Assembly: GCA_030426955.1 (NCBI GenBank)
Contig: JAUHXS010000014.1
Location: 1 to 60,741, forward strand
From: Bacteroidia bacterium
GTDB lineage: Bacteria; Bacteroidota; Bacteroidia; Chitinophagales; JAUHXS01
Direction: 5' to 3'
Length of the DNA stretch: 60,741 bases
Part shown: positions 16,515 to 25,220 of the stretch, piece after piece
Position numbering within the stretch: position 1 is the stretch's first letter
Layout of the letters: every line of letters starts with the position of its first letter
Made by a program: the position numbers and the translations under genes
The notes under the pieces: generated by a model
Database searches by the model: none
What the model was told of the DNA's origin: nothing
What the model saw: the letters and a program-made list of their open reading frames with translations, nothing else

Positions 16515-16961
16515 ATGGAAGTCATACTATTAGATAAAGTAGAAAACCTTGGCGAAAAACACGAGTTAGTATCTGTGAAGTCTGGTTACGGAAGAAATTT
16601 TCTTATTCCCCAAAAGAAGGCAATTGTTGCGAATGAAACCAATAAGAAAATTTTAGATCATAGAATTAAGCAAGCTAAGATCAAGGAAGAAGAGCTTAAA
16701 GCTGAAATGAAAGCAATCTCTGAAAGGCTTACAAGCGAGGTTGTTAAAGTTGGAGCGAAAGTTGGTAAAGAAGATAAGATTTTTGGTACGATAACTACTC
16801 TGCAACTTTCAGAGGCTATTAATGAGCAACTTGGTGTAGAAGTAGATAGAAGAAAGATTTCATTCCCTGAGGAAGTAAAGAAACTAGGAAACTTTAAGGC
16901 AAACTTAGCGCTTCATAAAGAAGTAAATGTTCAAATTACATTTGAAGTTATAGCTGAGTAG
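16515..16961 (+). CDS. rplI: 50S ribosomal protein L9
   Basis: The protein has 148 aa. The N-terminal rRNA-binding domain contains ILLDKVENLGEKHELVSVKSGYGRNFLIPQKKA, the L9 signature. A long helix (HRIKQAKIKEEELKAEMKAI) links to the C-terminal domain with KIFGTITTLQLSEAI. It is the last gene of the operon and is followed by a strong terminator. Confidence 0.97.
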   Translation: MEVILLDKVENLGEKHELVSVKSGYGRNFLIPQKKAIVANETNKKILDHRIKQAKIKEEELKAEMKAISERLTSEVVKVGAKVGKEDKIFGTITTLQLSEAINEQLGVEVDRRKISFPEEVKKLGNFKANLALHKEVNVQITFEVIAE

Positions 16962-16980
16962 CATTTTCATTTTATAAATT

Positions 16981-17018
16981 AAAAAAGCCCGTGACTTAAT
17001 AAAGTCATGGGCTTTTTT
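16981..17018 (+). terminator. Rho-independent terminator after rplI
   Basis: A 17-bp stem (16981-16997 with 17002-17018, one G-T wobble, 4-nt loop) has an A-run before and a T-run after it, so it can stop transcription from both sides. It lies between rplI and the convergent gene at 17036. Confidence 0.9.
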
Positions 17019-17035
17019 ATTGGATAAAGTTTTAA

Positions 17036-17704
17036 TTAGAACCACCCAGCCTTAAGTCCTAGCCCAACAGATAACCCATTTAAGTCAGGGCTTTTTACAA
17101 ATCCATAGTCAAAGGCTTGAACTAATCGGTAGCTTCCATGGATATTAAAACGTAAATGCCTGGTAAGGTTTAATTCTACATCAATTCCAGGTTCTAAAAC
17201 CAATATCACATCGTTTTCATAATAATAATCGTCCCAACTATTGAATTCATCAAAGTCGAAAGCTCTATAGCCAATACCACCAACACCGAATAAGGTAGGC
17301 AAAGTAATATGAACTGGAAGTTTGGAACCAATAATAGGCTCTAAGTAAAGACCACCATATCCACCATCAATCTGTATTTGCTTGTTTGATATTATTGTAC
17401 CATTAAATACATCGGTTGTGAAACCATATCCTCCAAATCCAATTGCAAAATTATGGTTGACTACCCAGCTCAGTCTTGAACCTAAAAAAATAGCACTAGT
17501 TCCCTTATCTATTTCAGCATAGTTTCCAGAAAAGCCTACATAGATACCATTACTCTTGTGCTGCGGCTTAAATATTGTTTGTATCTCATAGTCATCTCTT
17601 TCATTATTAGAAAAGGAAATTCTTTCTTTTAAAGTATCAAGCAGTCCTTGTCCATTAGTAGTCATAACAAATCCAAGGCATACGAATAGTATTAAGTTTT
17701 TCAT
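17036..17704 (-). CDS. Predicted outer membrane beta-barrel protein
   Basis: The protein has 222 aa with a short signal peptide (to about residue 18). The mature part alternates hydrophobic and polar residues, with aromatic-rich strands such as NFAIGFGGYGFTTDVFNG and HLRFNIHGSYRLVQAFDYGF and a C-terminal GLGLKAGWF, typical of an 8- to 10-stranded barrel. No specific family is recognised. It ends the ECF sigma gene set, has its own copy of the motif found upstream of the sigma gene, and is therefore probably a target of that sigma factor. Confidence 0.7.
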   Translation of the reverse strand: MKNLILFVCLGFVMTTNGQGLLDTLKERISFSNNERDDYEIQTIFKPQHKSNGIYVGFSGNYAEIDKGTSAIFLGSRLSWVVNHNFAIGFGGYGFTTDVFNGTIISNKQIQIDGGYGGLYLEPIIGSKLPVHITLPTLFGVGGIGYRAFDFDEFNSWDDYYYENDVILVLEPGIDVELNLTRHLRFNIHGSYRLVQAFDYGFVKSPDLNGLSVGLGLKAGWF

Positions 17705-17741
17705 TTAGGTTGAAATTTCTACTATAAAAAGTAGCTTCTAT

Positions 17742-17773
17742 TATTAAAGACAAGTTTAAATATGAAGGGTTGC
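17742..17773 (-). promoter_or_regulatory. Putative ECF-sigma promoter, copy before the barrel gene
   Basis: On the minus strand GCAACC and GTCTTTAATA are separated by 16 nt. Exactly the same two blocks with the same spacing stand upstream of the sigma gene (19982-20013). An AAC-containing -35 and a GTC-containing -10 are usual for ECF sigma factors. The motif lies between the stop of the DUF4097-like gene and the barrel gene. Confidence 0.65.
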
Positions 17774-17775
17774 TC

Positions 17776-18879
17776 TTAGCGTGCCCAAATATTTAAATCT
17801 GATTGATCAAGGTGAAGCATGATGTTGGCGATATTGCTGTTTGGGTTGCCAATTTTACCGATGAGCTTTTTGAAGTCTTCATTTTCACCACTTATGTTTT
17901 CACTGATCTTTTCAAAGCTTGAAGGATATCTAATAATGCCATTGTTATAAGTCGTTTCAACTAATAAGTTACTCTCATTAGGGATACTTATAGAAACTGA
18001 TTCATATTCAGATCGAATATTCACAAACTTGATTTCCTTTGCTATATTCTCTATTTTTAATGTGCTATATCTACAGTCTGTATTCAAGCTAAGCAAGACT
18101 TTATCTATTTGAATATCGGAAAAAGAACCATTAATATCTCCAATATTCATTGTCTTAATAAAAACGTTATCTCTCTTTGAGTCTAGCCTAATATCTGATA
18201 CTTCTTCTATTCTAATGTTATCGGAAGATTTGCTATTTATAATTAAACGTTGCGCTTCAGTGATGTTAATATCAGCATACTCTAGGTTCATATTGCCATT
18301 TTGAATAGCTCTGATACGGGCTTTCCCAAATTTTAGATTCAGTTTTAAATCATTACTGAATTGGGCTGCTCTGAGATCTCCGTGCGATAAGTCGATGTTT
18401 GCTCTTCCGTTAATATCCTCTATGTAAATATCTCCAAATCTATTTTCAATGTTTAGTTTAGCCGAATGAGGTACTTTAACATAATAGTCAATAATCATCT
18501 CATTATCTGATGGTAACAATCCTTCTGTAATGCTGCTTAAACCAGACTTGATATCTCTGTTGTTGGTCAGTAAAGTTTTAGCTGTTACAAAGTACTTGTT
18601 AGAAGCAAAGTCAAAGTCAATACCATCCAATGCTTTAGCAAGTTTATCCTCGTTCTTTTCTTTGACGAAAAGCTCTACTCTTATTTCCACTTTAGATTGA
18701 TTCCAACCCGATACGTGTACTAGCCCATATTTGTTTTTGATATCAATACTTACAGTTGTGTCTACATCAAATGCTCGTTCAACGATCTTTGTATCTTCTA
18801 CTTGTGCAGTTGTAACAAAATGTTGTCCAATTAGAACACTTAAGCAAAGGCTAATCTTAAATAATATATTCTTCTTCAT
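17776..18879 (-). CDS. Secreted DUF4097-like beta-helical protein
   Basis: The protein has 367 aa with a signal peptide to about residue 25. The body consists of short repeating beta segments (YVKVPHSAKLNIENRFGDIYIEDINGRANIDLSHGDLRA) typical of putative adhesin/DUF4097 beta-helix proteins. These are often encoded with ECF sigma and anti-sigma genes in Bacteroidota and may act at the cell envelope, but their function is unknown. It overlaps the anti-sigma gene by 23 bp, so translation is probably coupled. Confidence 0.75.
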   Translation of the reverse strand: MKKNILFKISLCLSVLIGQHFVTTAQVEDTKIVERAFDVDTTVSIDIKNKYGLVHVSGWNQSKVEIRVELFVKEKNEDKLAKALDGIDFDFASNKYFVTAKTLLTNNRDIKSGLSSITEGLLPSDNEMIIDYYVKVPHSAKLNIENRFGDIYIEDINGRANIDLSHGDLRAAQFSNDLKLNLKFGKARIRAIQNGNMNLEYADINITEAQRLIINSKSSDNIRIEEVSDIRLDSKRDNVFIKTMNIGDINGSFSDIQIDKVLLSLNTDCRYSTLKIENIAKEIKFVNIRSEYESVSISIPNESNLLVETTYNNGIIRYPSSFEKISENISGENEDFKKLIGKIGNPNSNIANIMLHLDQSDLNIWAR

Positions 18880-19420
18880 CTTTATCTTGTTTTTCTGTTT
18901 TTTCTAATCTAGTAAGGATGTCTTCTAAAATTTTTAGCTTGAGTCGGTGTGATTGAATCATTGCCTCAATTACCTCTTCATTGGCTATGTCATCTTTAAG
19001 GTCTCTCTTTAGCTCAGCACAAACACTATCTAGTTCGGCTAAATCATATCTCACCTCTTGTTCAATTTCAGGGAATTGGTCTGAGTACTTCTCAAGCACA
19101 ACGAGCTTCTTATTCATTTGAAGATTATAGTAATCTTCCACTTCTTGTAGCTCAGGTATAATGATTTCTTGATTTGTCGCAACTGTCGTGTTTTTCCGAT
19201 CAAGGCTATCACTTTGATTGATAAAAAAGAATATTCCAATCAAAAAGGCAACAGATGCTGCAATGCCAACGGCATATCTGACTCTGTATAAGCTTACAAC
19301 TTTCTTTGAACTGTTAGCTTTCGCAATATGCTCCCAAACCTTATCGGAAGGTTCGTAAATATCAAGCTGGTCCTTATTGCTTCTTATAAAATCTTCTAAA
19401 TTATCTTTAGGCTGCTTCAT
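18857..19420 (-). CDS. Membrane-anchored anti-sigma factor-like protein
   Basis: The protein has 187 aa. An N-terminal cytoplasmic part of about 45 residues (LEDFIRSNKDQLDIYEPSDKVWEHI) is followed by one membrane helix (about 49-68) and a periplasmic Glu-rich helical region. This layout and its place between a sigma gene and an envelope protein fit an anti-sigma factor that holds the ECF sigma at the membrane. No zinc-binding anti-sigma motif (HxxxCxxC) is present. It overlaps the sigma gene by 14 bp. Confidence 0.75.
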   Translation of the reverse strand: MKQPKDNLEDFIRSNKDQLDIYEPSDKVWEHIAKANSSKKVVSLYRVRYAVGIAASVAFLIGIFFFINQSDSLDRKNTTVATNQEIIIPELQEVEDYYNLQMNKKLVVLEKYSDQFPEIEQEVRYDLAELDSVCAELKRDLKDDIANEEVIEAMIQSHRLKLKILEDILTRLEKTEKQDKDEEEYII

Positions 19421-19970
19421 ATTGCTCGGTTTTAATAATTTCTTTCAACTTACTTTTTGCTCTCATATATTGAGATTTAGAAGTAGATTCTTTGATTGAC
19501 AGGATTTCTGCTATTTCCCTATGATCATAGCCTTCAATCAGGTACAAGGATAGCACAATTCTATATCCTTCTGGAAGCTTTTGTATAGCACTGGTAACAC
19601 TACCAATATTCATTTCATTGTCTTTTAATTCGTTTGAATCTTCTGAGGCAATTTGTGGAGCTTCTTCTGGGAATGTCAGCTCAAGCTTCCTTTTCTTGAT
19701 TCTATTAATACATCTATTGACAACTATTTGCTTTAACCATGCTCCAAATGTAGATTCAAATCTAAATTGATCTAGCTTTGAGAATGCCTCTACAAATATC
19801 TCTTGTAGTAAGTCCTCTGCCTCCTCAAAATTATTTAACATTCTATAGCAAATACTAAACATAGCTTTATTATACAATTGGTATAGTTGATAGCACGCTT
19901 GCTGATCACCCAATCTGCTTTTTTCTATTATATCTTTATGTAGACTTTTGTAATCTACCTTCAATTCCAA
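19407..19970 (-). CDS. ECF-type RNA polymerase sigma factor
   Basis: The protein has 187 aa. Region 2 is visible as LYNKAMFSICYRMLNNFEEAEDLLQEIF and WLKQIVVNRCINRIKKRK, and region 4 as LPEGYRIVLSLYLIEGYDHREIAEIL with a helix-turn-helix. The sequence is that of a Bacteroidota ECF sigma. It leads a four-gene set with coupled overlaps. A motif shared with the barrel gene of the set lies 12-43 bp upstream, suggesting autoregulation. Confidence 0.92.
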   Translation of the reverse strand: MELKVDYKSLHKDIIEKSRLGDQQACYQLYQLYNKAMFSICYRMLNNFEEAEDLLQEIFVEAFSKLDQFRFESTFGAWLKQIVVNRCINRIKKRKLELTFPEEAPQIASEDSNELKDNEMNIGSVTSAIQKLPEGYRIVLSLYLIEGYDHREIAEILSIKESTSKSQYMRAKSKLKEIIKTEQYEAA

Positions 19971-19981
19971 TCAGTTTTCAA

Positions 19982-20013
19982 TATTAAAGACAAAGTAAAA
20001 ATAAAAGGGTTGC
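19982..20013 (-). promoter_or_regulatory. Putative ECF-sigma autoregulatory promoter
   Basis: On the minus strand GCAACC and GTCTTTAATA are separated by 16 nt, directly upstream of the sigma gene. The arrangement repeats at 17742-17773 with the same spacer length but a different spacer sequence, which argues for a selected site. Confidence 0.65.
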
Positions 20014-20080
20014 ATATTAATTACAAATTAAAGGTTTTAAGCTATAAGATTAGTAAATTCAGACTCTATCAGCAATAATC

Positions 20081-21202
20081 ATGTTTCAAGTTTTAATCAT
20101 AGAACCCTTCTTTGCAGGATCTCATAAAAATTGGATTGAAGGCTTACAGAAGAATAGTGGTTTTAAAATTGAGGTGCTTAGTTTAAGCGGGCGTCATTGG
20201 AAATGGCGGATGCATGGCGCTGCTGTTACACTTGCAAAAAAATATGAGGAATTAGGATATAGCCCTGATTTGATTATCGCATCCGATATGCTGGATGTTA
20301 CTACCTTTCAAGCTTTAACTAGAAGCAAGACATACGATATCCCTTTTGTCCTTTATTTTCACGAAAATCAACTAACCTATCCTTGGTCACCAAGCGATGA
20401 AGATAAAGCTTTACAAAGGGATAATCATTATAGCTTTATTAACTACACCTCCGCTTTATCAGTAGATAGCGTTCTCTTTAATTCAAACTATCACAAAACA
20501 TCTTTTTTAAATGCCTTACCTAAATTTCTTAAGTCATTTCCAGATTATAATAATTTAGATACGATAAAAGAGATTGAGAAAAAAAGCAAAGTACTACATC
20601 TTGGCTTAGACTTGCGATCATTTGATCAATATAGAGAGAATAAAAACCTAGATCAATTACCAACAATTTTATGGAATCATCGTTGGGAGTACGATAAAAA
20701 TCCAAGAGATTTTTTTGATGTTCTAAAAATGGTTAAAGAGAAAGGGTGCTCTTTTAATCTAATCGTTTTAGGAGAACAGTATAGTAAAGTGCCTTATGAG
20801 TTTGAAAAAGCTAAACAAGAATTTAAAGATGAAATTATTCATTGGGGATATGTTGAGCGATTTGAAGATTACGCTAATTGGCTCTGGCGGACAGACATAT
20901 TACCAGTAACCTCAAATCAAGACTTTTTCGGAATTAGTGTTGTAGAAGCTATTTATTGTAATACTTATCCAATACTGCCCAATCGACTGTCTTATTTAGA
21001 ACATTTGCCGGAAGCGGACCAAACTATATATGTTTATTCAACAAAATATGAGTTAGAAGAGAAGCTCATTCAAGCAATAAAAAACATTGAGCTTACAAGG
21101 TCTTTTAATTTGCAAAGCTTCATTCGAAAGTACGATTGGAGCGATATAATAAAAGAGTATGACCGTTGCTTTGCTGAGATTATTGAGCAATATCAGCCTT
21201 AG
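20081..21202 (+). CDS. GTDC1/QTMAN-like glycosyltransferase (DUF3524)
   Basis: The protein has 373 aa. The N-terminal DUF3524 domain begins LIIEPFFAGSHKNWIEGLQ and holds LYFHENQLTYPW and FNSNYHKTSFLNALPKFLK, segments closely matching vertebrate GTDC1, the tRNA-queuosine mannosyltransferase QTMAN. The C-terminal part is a GT-B glycosyltransferase domain (ILWNHRWEYDKNPRDFFDVL, then FGISVVEAIYCNTYPILP). Bacterial members are known as sequences, but their substrate is not established to my knowledge. Its 3' end overlaps the convergent thioesterase gene by 23 bp. Confidence 0.85.
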   Translation: MFQVLIIEPFFAGSHKNWIEGLQKNSGFKIEVLSLSGRHWKWRMHGAAVTLAKKYEELGYSPDLIIASDMLDVTTFQALTRSKTYDIPFVLYFHENQLTYPWSPSDEDKALQRDNHYSFINYTSALSVDSVLFNSNYHKTSFLNALPKFLKSFPDYNNLDTIKEIEKKSKVLHLGLDLRSFDQYRENKNLDQLPTILWNHRWEYDKNPRDFFDVLKMVKEKGCSFNLIVLGEQYSKVPYEFEKAKQEFKDEIIHWGYVERFEDYANWLWRTDILPVTSNQDFFGISVVEAIYCNTYPILPNRLSYLEHLPEADQTIYVYSTKYELEEKLIQAIKNIELTRSFNLQSFIRKYDWSDIIKEYDRCFAEIIEQYQP

Positions 21203-21614
21203 GGACTACAGCCATTGTTATTCTGCTAATACAAACTAGCTTACCTTGTTCATTGGTGAGTATCATTTCCCAAATATGTGTTCTTCGACCAATATGTAGT
21301 GGAGTTGTTTTGCCATATACACAGCCATTATGCACCGACCTAACGTGATTAGCATTTACTTCCATACCAACGGTATCATATTTTTCAGGATCAACACACA
21401 TCCATGCGGCTAAGCTTCCTAAAGATTCTGCGAGAACAACAGATGCGCCGCCATGCAATATTCCTCCTGGTCGATGAGTCTTTTCATTAACGGGCATTCT
21501 CCCTTCAAGATAGTCCTCCCCAATTTTAGTCAACTCAATTCCTAAGTGCTCTAAAATTGTATTTTTTGAATATTCTTGAAGCGCCTCAACTGTATATTCT
21601 TTAAACCAAAGCAT
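21180..21614 (-). CDS. Hotdog-fold acyl-CoA thioesterase
   Basis: The protein has 144 aa. The core RPGGILHGGASVVLAESLGSLAAW is the PaaI/MenI-type hotdog signature with the catalytic Glu; VGMEVNANHVRSV follows as the second conserved strand. The family hydrolyses aromatic or medium-chain acyl-CoAs; MenI acts on 1,4-dihydroxy-2-naphthoyl-CoA in menaquinone synthesis, a plausible role here, but no men gene is adjacent. Length is normal. Confidence 0.85.
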   Translation of the reverse strand: MLWFKEYTVEALQEYSKNTILEHLGIELTKIGEDYLEGRMPVNEKTHRPGGILHGGASVVLAESLGSLAAWMCVDPEKYDTVGMEVNANHVRSVHNGCVYGKTTPLHIGRRTHIWEMILTNEQGKLVCISRITMAVVPKADIAQ

Positions 21615-21660
21615 TTTTAAGTTTGGAGTTTGTAATTATGAATCTTGAGTTATAAAAGTA

Positions 21661-24516
21661 TTATTTCAGTAAAGCATCTGCCTTTTGCTTTGCAGTTGAG
21701 ACTATATTATTAGCTTGCTTGTTTGCTTCCTGCTCGGTTTTATTAGCTTTATCATTAGCTTCTTTTCTTAGCTTGTCAGCGGCAATTTCAGCAGCCTTCT
21801 TTTTAAGTGGGTTGCTTCCTGCTTCTTTTATAAGTTTTTGAGCATTGGCTTCTCCTTCTTTTCTTATTTGGTCTGCAGTAGACTTTCCTTGTGCTCTTAC
21901 CTTGGCCGCTTGTGCCTCCGCATCTTTTATGATCTTATCCGCCTTCGCTTGTGCTTCCGCTCTAGCTTTTGCCTCTGCCTCGGCTTTCTTTTTTGCAGCC
22001 TCGTCTTTTACTTTATTCTTCACTTCATCAACTTTCTCTTTCACTTGGTCTTTTATATCATCTTTGATATTGTTTGCCATATCTTTAACGCCAAGCGAGA
22101 TTGTTGGATCTGTAACCGTACCACCAACCTTAATATCTAAGTCAACCGTTTCCCCAATTTTGATTTTATCACCACCTTTAATAGAAGATAGTAAACCAGA
22201 TACTGCCTGATTCGCCTCGCTTCCTAATTTATCTCTTGGTACTGAGGTATTAATGGTATAGTCCATCGTTTCATCGATGCCATTAGAACCAACGACTTCC
22301 ATGTTCATTTGTCCAGCTTTGAACTTAAATGGATCGAAGAAAATTCGTCCATCTTTGATTTCGTATGATATATTCACATTGTCAGACTTGAATCGCTTAA
22401 TGTCTTCATAGTTGAGCTTATCTCCGATTTTATCTGTTAACGGAAATCCTTTGATAATCATATCAACTACTTGCATAGTTCCTTTCCCTGTTATTTGATC
22501 ATATAATGGCATCATTTCGTTATCTAAGTTTCCTTTAATGTTTAGCTTAGTAGAAAACATGCCCTCAGATGATTTTGCTACTGGAGCAAATTTCTCGACG
22601 GTATTGAATGTGGTGGCACTCTTTTGTATATCCATGTTTAACAATTCCATGTCAAAGTCAAAGGATGGATTTTTCTTCTCAGCGGGAGTTTGAGTGCTAT
22701 AAAAACCACTCATCAAGACATTGCCCCCCAGTATTTTCATGCCAACGCCATTCATAACTACTTTTTCATTTTTTACAACTAGATTACCTTTTGCATTGGT
22801 GATCTCCATATTGTCATAGAGTATCTTATTCATGCTTGTATTCATTACAAAGTCAATTCCAGCGGGTACTTCAAAAACTTCTAAGCTCGATGTATCTTCT
22901 GTAGTGCTTTCAGCATTGCTCGTTTCCTCTGTTGTTTCGCTTTCTTCCAACCATTCATTAGCATTGAATAGGGTAGATGTCATGTTTAGCGAACCTTTAA
23001 GAGTAGAATCTGCTAAGGCATATGCTACAAAGTTGTTTAACGAACCATTCATTTGAAGGTCGCTTGAACCGAGTTTCATGTTCAAATTTCTAAGTGTTAC
23101 ATTCTTCGGGTTGAAACTCATGAGCATATTAACGATATCAACAGGTTGTCCGATATCTTTACTATTGTAGTGCATATTTTGTATGCCTAAATCTCCACTA
23201 AGTTTGAAGTCTTCATAGCGCTCTTGTTCAATCGTGGAGTAATTTCCTTTTGCTTCTAAGTTAGTAGTAATGAGCCCTGAAAGACCTTCTAGTTCTTCTA
23301 GCGGCATAGCTTCTTGTAGGCGTTTTAAGTCAACTTTACCTTTAGCCATGAAATCTATGTATGGGTCAGATATCGGTGTTTTTGAGAACAATTTCATGTC
23401 AAACGGCTCTTGACCCATTTTGAAATGAAGCTTTGGCATTTCAACTATTGTATGGTCTAATTCTCCATCAGGATTATTAACAAGCAATGTTAGTTGAATA
23501 TCATTAATGGCAGATGGTACATCTGGATATTTTACCATAGCATCTTCGATGAACATATTAAGTCCAAATGCAGGGTAAGAATTATCGTTAAAAACACCTT
23601 TTGCATATCCTGCTATGCCTAATTGTCCTTTTGATTCGATATTTGCGAAGTCTGCTGTGTAAACGCCAGGTACAAGCGATAATATTTCAGCAAAGGTTGG
23701 ACTATTGGTTTCAAAGTTGACGTCCATTGCGATATCTTCTTCAGGCATCAATACCCATCCACCAAACTTTAGTTTCAAAGCATTCATGACAAACTCATTT
23801 TCTTCGAACGTGTATTTAGAGCTATCTAAGTCAATTTTCATCTTAGCATCAAATGAAGTATTGACCTCTTTTAAATACTTGATCCCATCAAAATCAAGTG
23901 AAATGGCATCAATAGCCAATAGGTTCTCTATTTCAAAAACACTTTGTGTAAAATCACCTTTAAGATCATAATTAAGATTATTGATTGAGGTACTGAGATT
24001 CATTGAAGCATCGTCATAGTTGATATTCGCCTCTTGGATAGTAAATTGCTTTAATCCTATTTCAAACTGAGCAGGAGCATCATCGGTCTCTTTAATTTCT
24101 TCCTCAACTTCTTCAGAAGGCTTTGCTATGTCCCAGTTCGCAGTGCCATCCTCTAAAACTTTTACATCAATATTGGGTTGAATAATATTAATTCCTACAA
24201 TCTCTATTTGTTCACCGTTAATAACACTCATTAGATCAACAGTCAAGTTCAGATTTTTAATTTCTGCTAGCGTCATTCCATCAAAAGGAGACTTATTATT
24301 GACTCTAATATCATTTAATTCAAAATATAAATCGGGAAAGCTGGAAAACAGGGAAAGCTCCAAGTCTCCGAAATCTACTTCTGCATTTAAGCTTTTATTT
24401 GCTTCTTTTTTAACGAAAGCGAGAATGTCATCCTTGAAGATAATTGGAATGACAACTGCTGATGCCAATAAAATAATAATGAGTCCTATTAAAATGAATG
24501 CAAGTTTTTTTAACAT
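21661..24516 (-). CDS. AsmA-family envelope protein with a long helical tail
   Basis: The protein has 951 aa. One N-terminal membrane helix (about 5-27) is followed by the AsmA N-domain (NAEVDFGDLELSLFSSFPDLYFELNDI) and a long repeating-beta-groove region. The AsmA C-terminal signature is visible near 660-790 (TGKGTMQVVDMIIKGFPLTDKIG). AsmA-like proteins of the bridge type are thought to carry lipids between membranes. Residues about 815-951 are an Ala/Lys/Glu-rich coiled coil (KAEAEAKARAEAQAKADKII), an unusual addition. It is a single gene, divergent from trmH. Confidence 0.85.
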   Translation of the reverse strand: MLKKLAFILIGLIIILLASAVVIPIIFKDDILAFVKKEANKSLNAEVDFGDLELSLFSSFPDLYFELNDIRVNNKSPFDGMTLAEIKNLNLTVDLMSVINGEQIEIVGINIIQPNIDVKVLEDGTANWDIAKPSEEVEEEIKETDDAPAQFEIGLKQFTIQEANINYDDASMNLSTSINNLNYDLKGDFTQSVFEIENLLAIDAISLDFDGIKYLKEVNTSFDAKMKIDLDSSKYTFEENEFVMNALKLKFGGWVLMPEEDIAMDVNFETNSPTFAEILSLVPGVYTADFANIESKGQLGIAGYAKGVFNDNSYPAFGLNMFIEDAMVKYPDVPSAINDIQLTLLVNNPDGELDHTIVEMPKLHFKMGQEPFDMKLFSKTPISDPYIDFMAKGKVDLKRLQEAMPLEELEGLSGLITTNLEAKGNYSTIEQERYEDFKLSGDLGIQNMHYNSKDIGQPVDIVNMLMSFNPKNVTLRNLNMKLGSSDLQMNGSLNNFVAYALADSTLKGSLNMTSTLFNANEWLEESETTEETSNAESTTEDTSSLEVFEVPAGIDFVMNTSMNKILYDNMEITNAKGNLVVKNEKVVMNGVGMKILGGNVLMSGFYSTQTPAEKKNPSFDFDMELLNMDIQKSATTFNTVEKFAPVAKSSEGMFSTKLNIKGNLDNEMMPLYDQITGKGTMQVVDMIIKGFPLTDKIGDKLNYEDIKRFKSDNVNISYEIKDGRIFFDPFKFKAGQMNMEVVGSNGIDETMDYTINTSVPRDKLGSEANQAVSGLLSSIKGGDKIKIGETVDLDIKVGGTVTDPTISLGVKDMANNIKDDIKDQVKEKVDEVKNKVKDEAAKKKAEAEAKARAEAQAKADKIIKDAEAQAAKVRAQGKSTADQIRKEGEANAQKLIKEAGSNPLKKKAAEIAADKLRKEANDKANKTEQEANKQANNIVSTAKQKADALLK

Positions 24517-24591
24517 ACTGTTTGTATTTTATACTTTTACGAAGTATTTAATCTCATGTTAAATTAAAGCTTTTCTCAGCAATATTAAAAT

Positions 24592-25176
24592 ATGACTCCT
24601 GAAAGAAAAGAGAAATTCATAAAAGTTTTACGTAAAAGACAACCAGACTTAACGGTAGTGATGGAAAATGTGCATGATCCTCACAATATCTCTGCTGTTA
24701 TGCGGAGTTGTGATGCCGTTGGCGTAAATGAAATTTATATTTTAAATACCAATAAAAGAATTGAAGAAAAAAATCTGGGAGCAAGGAGCTCAGCTAGTGC
24801 AAAAAAATGGATTGATACACACACTTTTGATGATTACGATGAGTGTTTTGAAAAAGTCAGCAATAAGTATGAAAATATCTATGCAACACACTTAGGAGTG
24901 GAGTCGAAAGGTTTATATAATACTAGTTTAACAGAGTCAACGGCTATTGTCCTCGGAAATGAAAAAGAAGGCGTATCAGAAGAAGCGCTGAATTATTGCA
25001 CTGGAAACATAATCATTCCTCAGGTCGGTATGATTCAAAGTTTAAATATATCTGTAGCATGTGCTGTTATCTTATTTGAAGCATTTAGGCAAAGAGAGCA
25101 GCTTGGTATGTATAATACCTCTAGATATGATGAGATTTATTTAGATAAAAAGCTGGAGGAGTGGTCAACGAGGTAA
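24592..25176 (+). CDS. trmH: tRNA (guanosine-2'-O-)-methyltransferase TrmH
   Basis: The protein has 194 aa, SPOUT class. The N-terminus RKRQPDLTVVMENVHDPHNISAVMRSCDAVGVNEIY matches TrmH closely. Motif 2 (IVLGNEKEGVSEEAL) and motif 3 (IPQVGMIQSLNISVACAVILFEA) build the knot that binds S-adenosylmethionine. TrmH methylates G18 in tRNA. Other SpoU-family targets cannot be excluded, but the N-terminal match favours TrmH. Confidence 0.9.
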   Translation: MTPERKEKFIKVLRKRQPDLTVVMENVHDPHNISAVMRSCDAVGVNEIYILNTNKRIEEKNLGARSSASAKKWIDTHTFDDYDECFEKVSNKYENIYATHLGVESKGLYNTSLTESTAIVLGNEKEGVSEEALNYCTGNIIIPQVGMIQSLNISVACAVILFEAFRQREQLGMYNTSRYDEIYLDKKLEEWSTR

Positions 25177-25220
25177 GCTGAATAATATTCTTTATTTTTG
25201 AATTTAAACACAATTAAGAT

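Noticed and set aside
21838-22210. Plus-strand ORFs inside the AsmA gene
   Set aside because: They are antisense shadows of the Ala/Lys/Glu-rich tail and have no homologue-like features.
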